From: Bifidobacterium miconis
GTDB taxonomy: Bacteria; Actinomycetota; Actinomycetes; Actinomycetales; Bifidobacteriaceae
Direction: 5' to 3'
DNA length: 64,000 nt
Assembly: GCF_019331735.1 (NCBI RefSeq)
Contig: NZ_JAHBBH010000011.1
Location: 23,275-87,274, forward strand
Positions 35,273 through 42,754 of the stretch are shown here, in pieces. The position numbers and the translations under genes are program-made. Numbering within the stretch: the stretch's first letter is position 1; the number at the start of each line of letters is the position of its first letter. The notes beneath the pieces are model-generated. The model had not been told where the DNA came from. It was given only the letters and a program-made list of their open reading frames with translations, and searched no databases.

Positions 35273-38200
35273 AGCATGACCGTGATTTCGACGCGTCTAT
35301 TGTCATGAGGACGGCTACGGTTGGCGTGGCTTCATTGGTGGCGGTTGCTACGATGACGCCGGGCGCGATCGCCGCCGAAACGAACCCGAGCCCAGCGGTT
35401 ACCGCTGTGGCCGAGGCCGGTGATGATCTGGCGCAGGCCCAAGCCGCGCTTGCCGCCGCGAAGAAGACGGTTGCCGAGAAGCAGGCCGTGTTGGATGCCG
35501 CGAAGAAGCTGACCGCCGGTGATTTCAAGGATGACGCCGACGTAAAGGCCGCGTCCGATGCGCTCGCCAAGGCCGAAGCCGAGCAGCAGTCGGCCGAGAC
35601 CGCGGTTGCGGACGCGCAGAAGGCGTACGACGCGAAGATCAAGGAGCTGGGCATCGACCCGCAGCAACTCGCTGCCGCGCAGAAGGCCGTCACTGATGCG
35701 AAGGCCACGTATGAGAAGGCTCAGGCGCTTGCTGACGTGAAGGGCGAAGCTTCCGATGCGAAGGCAGGCGAGGTTGCCGTTCTCGAACAGGTGAGGCAGG
35801 ACGCTGAGAAGAAGCTTGCTGACGCAACAGCAAGAACCGAGGAAGCAAAGCGAGATGCTGATGAAGCTGAAGCTGCAGCGACAAAAGCTGGCGCGACTGC
35901 GGAGGCTATTGCTGTTGCTCAGAAGAAGTTTCTTGAATTGAAAGCTGTTGCAAAAACTGCTCAGGATGCTGCCGACAAGGCGTCTGCGGAAAAGCGGGCT
36001 GCGCAGAAGGTCGCCTCCGACGCGAAGGCTGCGGCGGACAAGGTCGCCGGCGAGCTCGCCGCTCTGCAGAAGCAGCATGAGGACGCTGTCGCGAAGGTGA
36101 CCGCGTCGAAGCAGGCGTTGGACGCGGCGAAGGCGTATGAGAGCCTTGCCATGCTCAAGCAGGCGTACGAGCAGGCGCAGAAGGATTACGCGGCCAAGCA
36201 GACCGTGGCAGGCAATGCGAAGACTGCCGCCGCGTCGGCGCAGAAGACCGCCGATGAGGCCAAGACCGCCGCAGAGAACGCGCAGAAGACGGCGGATGCT
36301 GCCACTGCCGCGATTGCGGATAAGAAGAAGGCCGCCGATGTGGCTCAGGCCCAGTTGGACAAGGGCCTGTTCGGCTTCCTCGACGAGAACGGTTCCGAAG
36401 CTGCGAAGAACATCATGAACAACGACAAGACGTTCCAGCAGTGGGTTAAGGACGGTTGGATCAGCAACGGCGAGCACAGCTCCTTTAATCTTGAAAGCGT
36501 GCGCAAGAGCCTGTCGTACATTGACTACTTCAACCAGATCCGCAAGGACAACAACCTGCCCGAGCTCAAGGTGTCCGACTACCTGATGTTCACTTCCTCC
36601 GCGGACAACGAGGCCATCCAGCACAATGGTTTCGACCATCCGGCTGTTCAGGGGTGGAACGCCAGCGAAAATATCGCATACGGACCGGCTTCAGAATTCT
36701 GGACGCCATTTACCGGTTGGTATGATGACGAAAAGAAGATTTTTGACGAAGAGGCGACCAAGAATCCAGCGCTCGAAGAGCATCGAAATGATGCGCTGTG
36801 GATTTACCAGAACTACCCGGATCTGTATCACACTGTTGGCCATTACCTGAACATTGTCGATGCCAGTGCCACAGTCACAGGTTATGGAACTGGACGTCAC
36901 GAAGGCGATCCAAATCTCAACGCCCAGTATTCCACTCAGAACTTCATGGGCGAGTACTGGAATGAGCATCTTTCGTTTGGTCCCACAAAGACTTATACCA
37001 CCAAGGAATTCGCCAACGCGATAAATAAGTGGGAGCAGTCGAAGAAGGATACGGTTGCCGCGTATTCGATTGCGAAGGCTGATGCTGATAAGGCGCAGGC
37101 GGAGGCGAAGTCTCTTGCCGAGACGGCTACGCAGAAGCAGCAGGCTGCCGATGAGGCGGTTGCCGCGCAGAAGTCGGCGGAGCAGGCTGTGGCTGACCAG
37201 TTGAAGGTGGTCGAGTCTGCGAAGAAGGCGTATGAGGATGCGGCGAACGGCAAGCCGGTTGACCCGCCGTCGCCGGAGGAGATCGCCAAGCTGCAAAAGG
37301 CGTATGACGATGCCGTTGCAACCGAGGCGAAGCTTGCCGGCGAGGTGAAGGCGAAGTCGGACGAGTCGACCAAGCTGAACGATACGGCGACCGCGGCGAA
37401 CAAGACGCTAGCAGAAAAAACTACCGCTTACACGGCTGCGGATAAGGCATGGCGATCGGCGGACTACGCATCGAATGCTGCGCAGAATAAGTTGATGCCA
37501 CTTATGAATTTGCGTAATGAAGCCGATTTGATGACCTCCGTTTATCAGAGTGCTGTCGGAGTCGAAGAGAAAGCGAGATCGAATGCGAAGCTTGCTGGTG
37601 ACGCATGGAGTGCGGCGAATGACCTGTTGACGGCGTTGCGTAAGGAGCAGGCTTTGTTGCAGACCGACGCGGATGCGAAGAAGTTGGTGTGGCAGAAGGC
37701 CGACGAGGCATATTCGAAGCTGGTCGATGCGTCCGGTGATATCCAGAATCTGAAGAAGGCGTTGGATGCGGCGAACGCGAAGTTGGAGGCCGCGAAGCAG
37801 GGCCAGCAGTCCGCGCAGAAGGCGTTGGACGATCTGGTTGCGAAGAAGGTGTCCGAGGCTGTGGCGAAGGCCGAGGCCGATTTGAAGGCCGCGGTGAAGG
37901 CCGAGGAGGAGGCGCAGAAGAAGGTCGACGAGCTGACGCCGTCCACGCCGGATCCGACGCCCACCCCGACCCCGGATCCGGAGCCGTCTCCGGAACCTGA
38001 GCCGATGCCGCAGGTGGAGTCGCAGGACGTGTATCGCCTGTACAATGCGCGTACCGGCGAGCATTTCTATACGGCGAACTCGGTGGAGCGCGACGTGCTG
38101 TCGGCCCGTGGCTGGACGTATGAGGGCGTGGGCTTCAAGGCCGCCAAGAAGACCGGCGTTGAGGTGAAGCGCTACTACCGTGCCGGTGGCAAGCACATGT

Positions 38201-38424
38201 TCACCACGAGCAAGGCCGAGCAGGCGGCGCTGGTGAAGGCCGGTTGGACGTATGAGGGCGTCGCGTTCCTCGCCCCGGAGGACAAGGACGGCACGAACGA
38301 CGTGTACCGCCTGTACAACGCGAAGAACGGCGACCACCTGTTCACCGTGAGCGCGGCGGAGCAGACCACGCTCGCCCAGCGCGGCTGGAACGACGAGGGC
38401 ATCGGCTACCTCGCCGTCAAGTAG
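35245..38424 (+). CDS. Secreted coiled-coil/CAP-domain protein, PgrA/SEC10 surface-exclusion type
   Basis: The 1059-aa protein has a signal peptide (about 1-44, ending GAIAAE), a long Ala/Lys/Glu coiled coil (about 50-370) and a CAP/SCP domain (about 373-590). A second coiled coil (about 600-895), a PTPTPDPEPSPEPEP linker (about 898-922) and three C-terminal DUF5648-type repeats follow (VYRLYNARTGEHFYTA at 929, RYYRAGGKHMFTTS near 976, VYRLYNAKNGDHLFTV near 1019). The CAP part (YFNQIRKDNNLPELKVSDYLM, ASENIAYGP, GHYLNIVDA) matches the PgrA/SEC10 surface-exclusion family of Gram-positive conjugative plasmids. No LPxTG motif or C-terminal membrane helix is present, so the repeats may hold it to the wall. 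GGGAGAGAGACCT precedes the ATG. It is the element's main cargo. Confidence 0.88.
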   Translation: MAQHSSGVLKHDRDFDASIVMRTATVGVASLVAVATMTPGAIAAETNPSPAVTAVAEAGDDLAQAQAALAAAKKTVAEKQAVLDAAKKLTAGDFKDDADVKAASDALAKAEAEQQSAETAVADAQKAYDAKIKELGIDPQQLAAAQKAVTDAKATYEKAQALADVKGEASDAKAGEVAVLEQVRQDAEKKLADATARTEEAKRDADEAEAAATKAGATAEAIAVAQKKFLELKAVAKTAQDAADKASAEKRAAQKVASDAKAAADKVAGELAALQKQHEDAVAKVTASKQALDAAKAYESLAMLKQAYEQAQKDYAAKQTVAGNAKTAAASAQKTADEAKTAAENAQKTADAATAAIADKKKAADVAQAQLDKGLFGFLDENGSEAAKNIMNNDKTFQQWVKDGWISNGEHSSFNLESVRKSLSYIDYFNQIRKDNNLPELKVSDYLMFTSSADNEAIQHNGFDHPAVQGWNASENIAYGPASEFWTPFTGWYDDEKKIFDEEATKNPALEEHRNDALWIYQNYPDLYHTVGHYLNIVDASATVTGYGTGRHEGDPNLNAQYSTQNFMGEYWNEHLSFGPTKTYTTKEFANAINKWEQSKKDTVAAYSIAKADADKAQAEAKSLAETATQKQQAADEAVAAQKSAEQAVADQLKVVESAKKAYEDAANGKPVDPPSPEEIAKLQKAYDDAVATEAKLAGEVKAKSDESTKLNDTATAANKTLAEKTTAYTAADKAWRSADYASNAAQNKLMPLMNLRNEADLMTSVYQSAVGVEEKARSNAKLAGDAWSAANDLLTALRKEQALLQTDADAKKLVWQKADEAYSKLVDASGDIQNLKKALDAANAKLEAAKQGQQSAQKALDDLVAKKVSEAVAKAEADLKAAVKAEEEAQKKVDELTPSTPDPTPTPTPDPEPSPEPEPMPQVESQDVYRLYNARTGEHFYTANSVERDVLSARGWTYEGVGFKAAKKTGVEVKRYYRAGGKHMFTTSKAEQAALVKAGWTYEGVAFLAPEDKDGTNDVYRLYNAKNGDHLFTVSAAEQTTLAQRGWNDEGIGYLAVK

Positions 38425-38445
38425 CTTCTAGGGAAAGAAGAACGT

Positions 38446-38487
38446 AAGGGGCTTCGCGTGCCGTCATCATGGCGCGTGGAGCCCCTT
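38446..38487. terminator. Bidirectional hairpin between convergent element genes
   Basis: AAGGGGCT (38446-38453) pairs with AGCCCCTT (38480-38487), with partial further pairing inside. It is followed by GTTTA on the right. It lies between the stop codons of the surface protein and the Rep gene. Confidence 0.6.
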
Positions 38488-38489
38488 GT

Positions 38490-39500
38490 TTATGTTTGGC
38501 GTGTCGGCCGTCCGATCAGGTGCGGGCACTTGGAGGCGAGTTGTTCGACCAGTTCTTGTTGTGCTTGCGGGCTGAGCCATGCGGTGACGCCCATGAACGC
38601 AGAGACGGGAAGGAACGGTAGATCGTTGTCTTCCATCCATTGTTGTTGTTTCTGGTCTTTGCCGGTGAGTGGTCGTTTGAGCATGCGGCGTGTCGCTGCG
38701 ATGGCCCGTCCTCGCTTGCGGGGGTTTGCGATACCGCGGGCTTGTTGCTCAAGGCGTTTGCGTAGTTGCCGGCGTAGCGTCCAGAATGCCTCCTTGTTCA
38801 TGGGCAGATCAATATAGGCGGCTTGTTGGGTGGTGAGTTGGCGGTCGTGGCCCCACATGGCACCGGGATGCTGCCGCCAGTCCGATGGCATGTTGTCTAG
38901 TCGACGCTGGTAGTGCTTGAGTCCTCGTGCGGAGTGTTTGGCAGTGTATGCGAGCCATCCCTCCGGCGTGTCGTCGATGGGGCGGAAGTTTTGGGCGGTG
39001 AGGCTGGATGGTATGCCGTGGTCCGTGCAGAGTCGGACCCAGTCGGTGAGCATTGTCGTCTGCGTGGTGATCGGTGGTAGGGTCATGGTTTCGTGTTGCC
39101 GGGTGTGCCGGTTGTAGACGCGCGTGGTGTCCTCGCACCAGATGGTCATGTGGATGTGAGGCGTCCCCATGGCGGTGAACTCGATGAGCCAGTAATAGTG
39201 CAGAAGACCATGCTTGTGCTGCTGCCGGCGGATCCATGATGCCAGCATGGCGTGCAGTTGCCGGGGCGTGACGGTGTTCATGCTGTCTGCGGGTATGGTG
39301 AGCGTGACGGCATAGGGTGTGCCGGGAATGCGGGTGAAGTTCAAGCGCATGAGGTATGTGGTCAAATTGCGCGTTGTGGCCATGGTCCAACCGCGGTTCT
39401 CGGTCTTGTTGTGCTTCTGGCATTCGTTCATATCCCGATCGCTGACGCCCTGCGCGAAGCTCAAAGAGCATCCGTTGTGCATCATGCGCAGCTTGGGCAT
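38490..39500 (-). CDS. HUH-type replication initiator (Rep)
   Basis: A protein of 336 aa. GTPHIHMTIWC near residue 115 is a clear HUH motif (histidines coordinating the metal of rolling-circle nucleases). PEGWLAYTAKHSARGLKHYQRRL near 180-200 has the Tyr/Lys arrangement expected of the nicking tyrosine region in plasmid and phage X-type Rep proteins. The protein would nick one strand of the excised circle for rolling-circle replication. GGGAGG precedes the ATG at 39500. It is in the same orientation as the FtsK-like gene, 78 bp downstream of it. Confidence 0.85.
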   Translation of the reverse strand: MPKLRMMHNGCSLSFAQGVSDRDMNECQKHNKTENRGWTMATTRNLTTYLMRLNFTRIPGTPYAVTLTIPADSMNTVTPRQLHAMLASWIRRQQHKHGLLHYYWLIEFTAMGTPHIHMTIWCEDTTRVYNRHTRQHETMTLPPITTQTTMLTDWVRLCTDHGIPSSLTAQNFRPIDDTPEGWLAYTAKHSARGLKHYQRRLDNMPSDWRQHPGAMWGHDRQLTTQQAAYIDLPMNKEAFWTLRRQLRKRLEQQARGIANPRKRGRAIAATRRMLKRPLTGKDQKQQQWMEDNDLPFLPVSAFMGVTAWLSPQAQQELVEQLASKCPHLIGRPTRQT

Positions 39501-39578
39501 AGACCTCCCGTGGAATGACGTCCGGATATAGAACCTTTAATCAAGACAGTGCGTTGTCGGCGGAGTTTGCCGTGCCCG

Positions 39579-40394
39579 TCACGCTGCGCGTTCCGGCACG
39601 GCGGCGCTGCACGCCCGGGAATCGCGGGTGAGCGACCGCAGTTGGTCGTCGTCCACCCACGTGGTACGGAACAGGCTTGCACGGCGTTCGTCGGGATCCC
39701 ACATGCCGCACAGGCCGGGAATATCCGGGAAGGTCCACGGCATCAGACCGGCTTGCAGGGCCGTCGAGGGCAGCAGGAGCTTGGCTTCCGCCTCGCCCAT
39801 GCGCAACGCGATCGTGGTGCCGTAGAAATCATCCCTGACTGGGATGGCTTCCTTGCGTGGGTTCTGCGAGAAGCCCCAGACGAGAAAACCGCAGGCGCGT
39901 CCCATGCCTAGCAGTGCGGTCAGCCGGTTCTGGAACTCCCGGTTGGTTTTCGTATCTTGTCGGAACAATTGCGCCAGTTCGTCGATGACCAGAACCACGC
40001 GCGGGAATTGCGCCGACGTCGTGTAGTCGCGGGTATTGCCGGCCATGTGCTCGGTGCGCTTCGTCATCATCATGTTCAGCTCGTCGAGCAGGTGGAGCGC
40101 ATCATCCGGTGTGACAGCGATCCGTTCGAACAGGCCAGAGGAAGCGGACAGCTCCAGTTGCTTCAGGTCGATGCCATACAACTGGACCAATCCGGCTTGT
40201 ACGAACGGTTCCGCTTGCACGAGCATGGAGGCCAGCAGTCCGGACTTGCCCGAACCGGACTCGCCGATCGCCAGCAGGCAACGGTCCTGCCAGTTCACCC
40301 GGACCGGATAACCGCTGTAATCAATACCCAAGCAGAGACTGTCGAGCGTGCTTGCCGGTGTCCTGCCGAACCATCTGCCGAACAGTCGCATCAT
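39579..40394 (-). CDS. FtsK/TraB-like DNA translocase ATPase
   Basis: The 271-aa protein has Walker A LLAIGESGSGKSGLLASM near residue 42 and Walker B FPRVVLVIDELAQLFRQDT near 130, both in FtsK/SpoIIIE style. GMGRACGFLVWGFSQNPRKEAIPVRDDF (the downstream arginine-finger region) follows. Only the motor core is present: no membrane helices and no gamma domain. In AICEs such proteins (TraB/TraSA) pump double-stranded DNA between cells. Here the membrane part may be supplied by the upstream 111-aa protein. The ATG at 40394 overlaps that gene's stop codon (ATGA). Confidence 0.88.
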   Translation of the reverse strand: MMRLFGRWFGRTPASTLDSLCLGIDYSGYPVRVNWQDRCLLAIGESGSGKSGLLASMLVQAEPFVQAGLVQLYGIDLKQLELSASSGLFERIAVTPDDALHLLDELNMMMTKRTEHMAGNTRDYTTSAQFPRVVLVIDELAQLFRQDTKTNREFQNRLTALLGMGRACGFLVWGFSQNPRKEAIPVRDDFYGTTIALRMGEAEAKLLLPSTALQAGLMPWTFPDIPGLCGMWDPDERRASLFRTTWVDDDQLRSLTRDSRACSAAVPERAA

Positions 40395-40726
40395 TCCACC
40401 TTCTTCGTGCGTTGCGTCCACCGCGTGTGATCGGCCGTGGCCGGCAACGGCAGCTCATCCGGCCACAGCTCGTTCAGCAAACCGCCGCCGCGTTCATTGG
40501 CCTGCTCGGGCGTCGTCCATTCCCGCGGCCAAGACACCGCATGCGACGGAAACAACGTAAAATGCACGCGCGCCAAATCCTCTTTGTCCAGCTCCGTCGT
40601 GCTCTTCAAACGAGCCACAATCAACCGCTTGACCGGCAGCACGTCCCACAGGTAAAAACCGACGATAGCCAAAACCGCGACGGCGACCACCAGCGCGATG
40701 ACACACGCTACCGTGAACGCTCCCAT
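40391..40726 (-). CDS. Small membrane protein coupled to the FtsK-like ATPase
   Basis: A 111-aa protein with one strong N-terminal helix (MGAFTVACVIALVVAVAVLAIVGFYLW) and a hydrophilic, probably cytoplasmic remainder (LKSTTELDKEDLARVHFTLFPSHAV). Its stop overlaps the start of the FtsK-like gene by ATGA, so the two are translationally coupled and probably form one membrane complex. GAGG precedes the ATG. No named family is recognised. Confidence 0.75.
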   Translation of the reverse strand: MGAFTVACVIALVVAVAVLAIVGFYLWDVLPVKRLIVARLKSTTELDKEDLARVHFTLFPSHAVSWPREWTTPEQANERGGGLLNELWPDELPLPATADHTRWTQRTKKVE

Positions 40727-40747
40727 AACAACCTCAGTTACGGACGG

Positions 40748-41125
40748 TCAGTCATTTTTCTGACCGACCGGCGTCACGGCATCGGCCGAGAAAGAAATGC
40801 CGTCGGAGACGCGCCCATTCTCCCGAATGGAGTAATGCGAGGCCACGCAGCCGCGAATGGACACACGGCAATTCGGCGCGTATGCGGGTGTCGTCGAGCT
40901 AGGTGCGGTGACGGGCAGTATTTCCGGACGCCGTCCCTTCGGAATAATCGTCAGGTCATATTCCCATAGGGGCACGTTATCCGCATTCCTTCGCTGCGCG
41001 CCTGCGTTATCCAAACGCGGCCGCACCAAAGCCAGCGTCGCGCCGGCAAACGGCGATGCTGTGGCATCCACAGGAAAACGATTCAAAGCCACAAGAACCT
41101 CCTTGCCGAATGCATATATATTCAT
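40748..41125 (-). CDS. Conserved-looking hypothetical protein of the element
   Basis: A 125-aa soluble protein, first gene of the leftward unit. It begins MNIYAFGKEVLVALNRFPVD and has a mix of short strand-like stretches (VPLWEYDLTIIPKGRRPEILPV, NCRVSIRGCVASHYSI). No family is recognised; a beta-rich fold, for example an OB-like DNA-binding protein, is only a guess. A TATATA box and two 10-bp direct repeats lie immediately upstream, and no ribosome site is seen, so the message may be leaderless. Confidence 0.6.
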   Translation of the reverse strand: MNIYAFGKEVLVALNRFPVDATASPFAGATLALVRPRLDNAGAQRRNADNVPLWEYDLTIIPKGRRPEILPVTAPSSTTPAYAPNCRVSIRGCVASHYSIRENGRVSDGISFSADAVTPVGQKND

Positions 41126-41140
41126 TACATTGCATATATA
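41111..41140. promoter_or_regulatory. 10-bp direct repeats at the start of the leftward unit
   Basis: TGCATATATA occurs at 41111-41120 and 41131-41140, 20 bp (two helical turns) apart, spanning the start codon at 41125. The spacing suits two protein molecules on the same DNA face; the upstream copy also supplies a possible -10 box. Confidence 0.4.
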
Positions 41141-41286
41141 CGTTTAGTGGTTTCCGTGCGGATTTGCAAGTGCGACCTGAAACTTCGTGGGAGACAATCT
41201 GTGGCGAACTGCAATCCCGTTGCTCTGATACAGTGAGGCGCGACGCCGTAACATGCGGCGTTCCCGTTGATATGACGGGCCATATC

Positions 41287-41355
41287 GGCGTGAGCCGATA
41301 AGAAAAGGCCCGACGCTGCGAACATCGGGCCTTTACTGGGTTATCGGCTTACGCC
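41287..41355. repeat. Nested inverted repeats
   Basis: The outer arms 41287-41301 and 41341-41355 pair with one mismatch. The inner arms AAAGGCCCGA (41304-41313) and TCGGGCCTTT (41325-41334) pair perfectly. Together they make one long two-part hairpin. It could be a bidirectional terminator, an attenuator for the 51-aa ORF, or part of a replication or transfer origin of the element. Confidence 0.65.
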
Positions 41356-41375
41356 CTTAACCTAAAGGGTACGAA

Positions 41376-41531
41376 ATGAATCATATCACGATGCACGGCA
41401 GTCTGACCGTGAACGGGCGCACGGTGATCGTCCATGTGGGCGACAACGAGGCAACGGCCACGGTTGACGGCACGCACTTCAACGTGCGCAGTCTCTGGCA
41501 GTTCTATCAGCTGCTGAGGCTGCTCGTGTAG
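41376..41531 (+). CDS. 51-aa small protein of the element
   Basis: A short frame reads MNHITMHGSLTVNGRTVIVH, then GDNEATATVDGTHFNVRS and LWQFYQLLRLLV. AAAGGGTACGAA precedes the ATG, a good ribosome site. The sequence alternates hydrophobic and polar residues like a small beta protein and ends in a hydrophobic helix-like stretch. It follows the nested hairpin at 41287-41355. Function unknown. Confidence 0.55.
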   Translation: MNHITMHGSLTVNGRTVIVHVGDNEATATVDGTHFNVRSLWQFYQLLRLLV

Positions 41532-41675
41532 CGGTCATTAAGGGTGCGGCTTCCCTTGTGGGCGTCGCGCCCGTACCCCTTGTATGGGCGAGCGGCAACG
41601 TCGGCGAGCGCTTGTAGCCCGATATTCAGCGGGCGGCGTAACGACGCGCCGAAGAGCGTAGATAATCGTTATTTA

Positions 41676-41694
41676 TCCGGTAAATAGTCCGGTA
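41676..41694 (+). repeat. Right subterminal 19-bp repeat (probable integrase arm site)
   Basis: This is an exact copy of the 19-mer at 32014-32032, in the same orientation, 63 bp inside attR. The left copy lies 138 bp inside attL. Confidence 0.7.
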
Positions 41695-41756
41695 CATGGT
41701 TTGTTCGATGTTTCAAATGTCAATGATTGCAACGGTTTACATGAAGATCGGTGGTA

Positions 41757-41772
41757 TCCCTCTGACTCCGCG
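41757..41772 (+). other. attR core
   Basis: ATCCCTCTGACTCCGC is identical to the tRNA-Ser 3' end at 31860-31875. Here it is not part of a tRNA. The next bases, GGACAAGGGTTT, are the native chromosomal sequence that followed tRNA-Ser before integration. Confidence 0.9.
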
Positions 41773-41776
41773 GACA

Positions 41777-41810
41777 AGGGTTTCCGGTACTTCCCGGAAG
41801 CCCTTTTTTC
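41777..41810 (+). terminator. Displaced native terminator of tRNA-Ser
   Basis: A 12-bp stem (41777-41788 with 41795-41806, one G-T pair) is followed by TTTT and lies four bases beyond attR. Its base (AAGGG) matches the stem base of the element's terminator at 31880. Beyond it, up to 42754, no gene is supported. Confidence 0.88.
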
Positions 41811-41938
41811 GTCTTGGGAATGTTGGAATACCCCCGAATCCGGCCGGAACGCCATACGAAGTCTTTTCCTAGATGTATTGGTCCCCGGGCTGTCTCCGAT
41901 GGGAGATGTTGTGGGTGTGGCCGGTACGCTGTCAGTAT

Positions 41939-42127
41939 TCGTGGGCATAGATGGTACATGAACGGGCTGGAACGGGGCTGTTCGTGTACCGGTTATGCCC
42001 ACGATCTCGCAAATGGACTGTCTATGCCCACGACTGGTGGTTGGCGATGGACGGGTTATGCCCACGATTGGGATTCGCCCGCCGATAGGACTGGCTCGGG
42101 GCGCCCGTATTGTCCCGTCTATGCCCA
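41939..42127. repeat. Recurrent TATGCCCACGA motif
   Basis: Exact copies occur at 41994-42004, 42023-42033 and 42057-42067. An inverted copy (TCGTGGGCATA) lies at 41939-41949, and a partial copy TATGCCCATTACGA begins near 42120. The intervals are 29 and 34 bp between the direct copies. They lie in non-coding DNA between the element and capA; the role is unknown. Confidence 0.5.
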
Positions 42128-42353
42128 TTACGAGGAATGAGAATGTGCTATATACGTTTTGCGAGGCAAATGCTGATGCTTGCATGAGTCTATCTGCGTT
42201 CTGAGAGGCAGTCCTCATGTGGAATCATTGCGGCTGGTTGTTGAAGTGCGTTGTTTTCCAACATGGAATCAGGCGTATGCCTGCTTGTGGCTGCCTCTCG
42301 GAGCTCGAGTAGAACCATGCGGAATGTGGAAACTGTCTCTCAGATTGCAAGTA

Positions 42354-42376
42354 ATGCTCGAGTAGTGCTCGAGCAT
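42354..42376. repeat. Inverted repeat ATGCTCGAG / CTCGAGCAT
   Basis: Nine perfect pairs (42354-42362 with 42368-42376) flank a 5-nt loop. The word CTCGAG also occurs at 42304-42309. There is no T run, so it is more likely a protein-binding site than a terminator. Confidence 0.4.
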
Positions 42377-42436
42377 ATCGTGGAATCGCACATCGGGTGC
42401 GCGAACGCCGTTACGTGCACCACAATGTGCGGCGAA

Positions 42437-42534
42437 GGACGGAGGTGACGGAAGACCCCGCTCGGGGGAAAGGAACGGGCGTTGACTACGTAGTAAGCGG
42501 AGCCGGAGGTACGCCCTTGTCCGTCCGTCTCCGT
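42437..42534 (+). ncRNA. Possible structured RNA upstream of capA
   Basis: Complementary segments form a nested junction. GGACGG (42437-42442) can pair with CCGTCC (42521-42526), or ACGGAG (42439-42444) with CTCCGT (42529-42534). Enclosed are a hairpin CCCCG-CT-CGGGG (42456-42467) and a stem GGGCGT (42477-42482) with ACGCCC (42511-42516). This is a multi-stem fold like a riboswitch or small RNA. It does not match a class I recognise, and no conservation evidence is available. Confidence 0.3.
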
Positions 42535-42754
42535 GGTTTATTCTACCGGTTTGAGTCCGTGAAACGCCAAGAACGATGTCTGATTTCTGAGACAAATATC
42601 GGAAAAATGTCACGTCAAACGATTGTTGCCATTACTGCGGTGTGGAATGTTTCACGGAACATGCGACCAATGCCGGTAGGCTAGGGCACAAGAGAAAGAG
42701 CAGCATGCGACGTCGCTGAAGATGGCGACGCCGCTATGGAAGATGAGGTGTGCC

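Larger units (their letters stand above)
31860..41772. mobile_element. 9.9-kb integrative element in tRNA-Ser, AICE-like
   Basis: The element is bounded by a 16-bp direct repeat (31860-31875 and 41757-41772) whose left copy is the 3' end of tRNA-Ser. It carries, left to right, a tyrosine integrase, an excisionase-type HTH protein, a RepA-like ATPase and a surface-exclusion-like secreted protein (all +). Then come an HUH replication initiator, an FtsK/TraB-like ATPase, a small membrane protein and a 125-aa protein (all -), and a 51-aa ORF (+). Integrase, Xis, Rep and an FtsK-like translocase are the core set of actinomycete integrative and conjugative elements (AICEs), which transfer double-stranded DNA. 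Codon use and GC of several genes are lower than in the host. Whether it is active is not shown. Confidence 0.88.

Noticed and set aside
35245..38424. Sortase-anchored surface protein
   Set aside because: The C-terminus has no LPxTG-like motif, membrane helix or basic tail; it ends in RLYN repeats, so sortase anchoring is not supported.
41939..42127. CRISPR array
   Set aside because: The repeat is only 11 bp, spacers are unequal, one copy is inverted, and there are no cas genes. No CRISPR array was seen anywhere in the window.
42437..42534. SRP RNA, RNase P RNA or a known riboswitch
   Set aside because: The conserved cores of these RNAs (for example GGAAGCAGCC of SRP RNA) are absent; only the pairing pattern is suggestive.
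42648..42663. ATGTTTCACGGAACAT as a second parS site
   Set aside because: Only the left half matches parS; the right half lacks GTGAAACA, and the dyad is broken.
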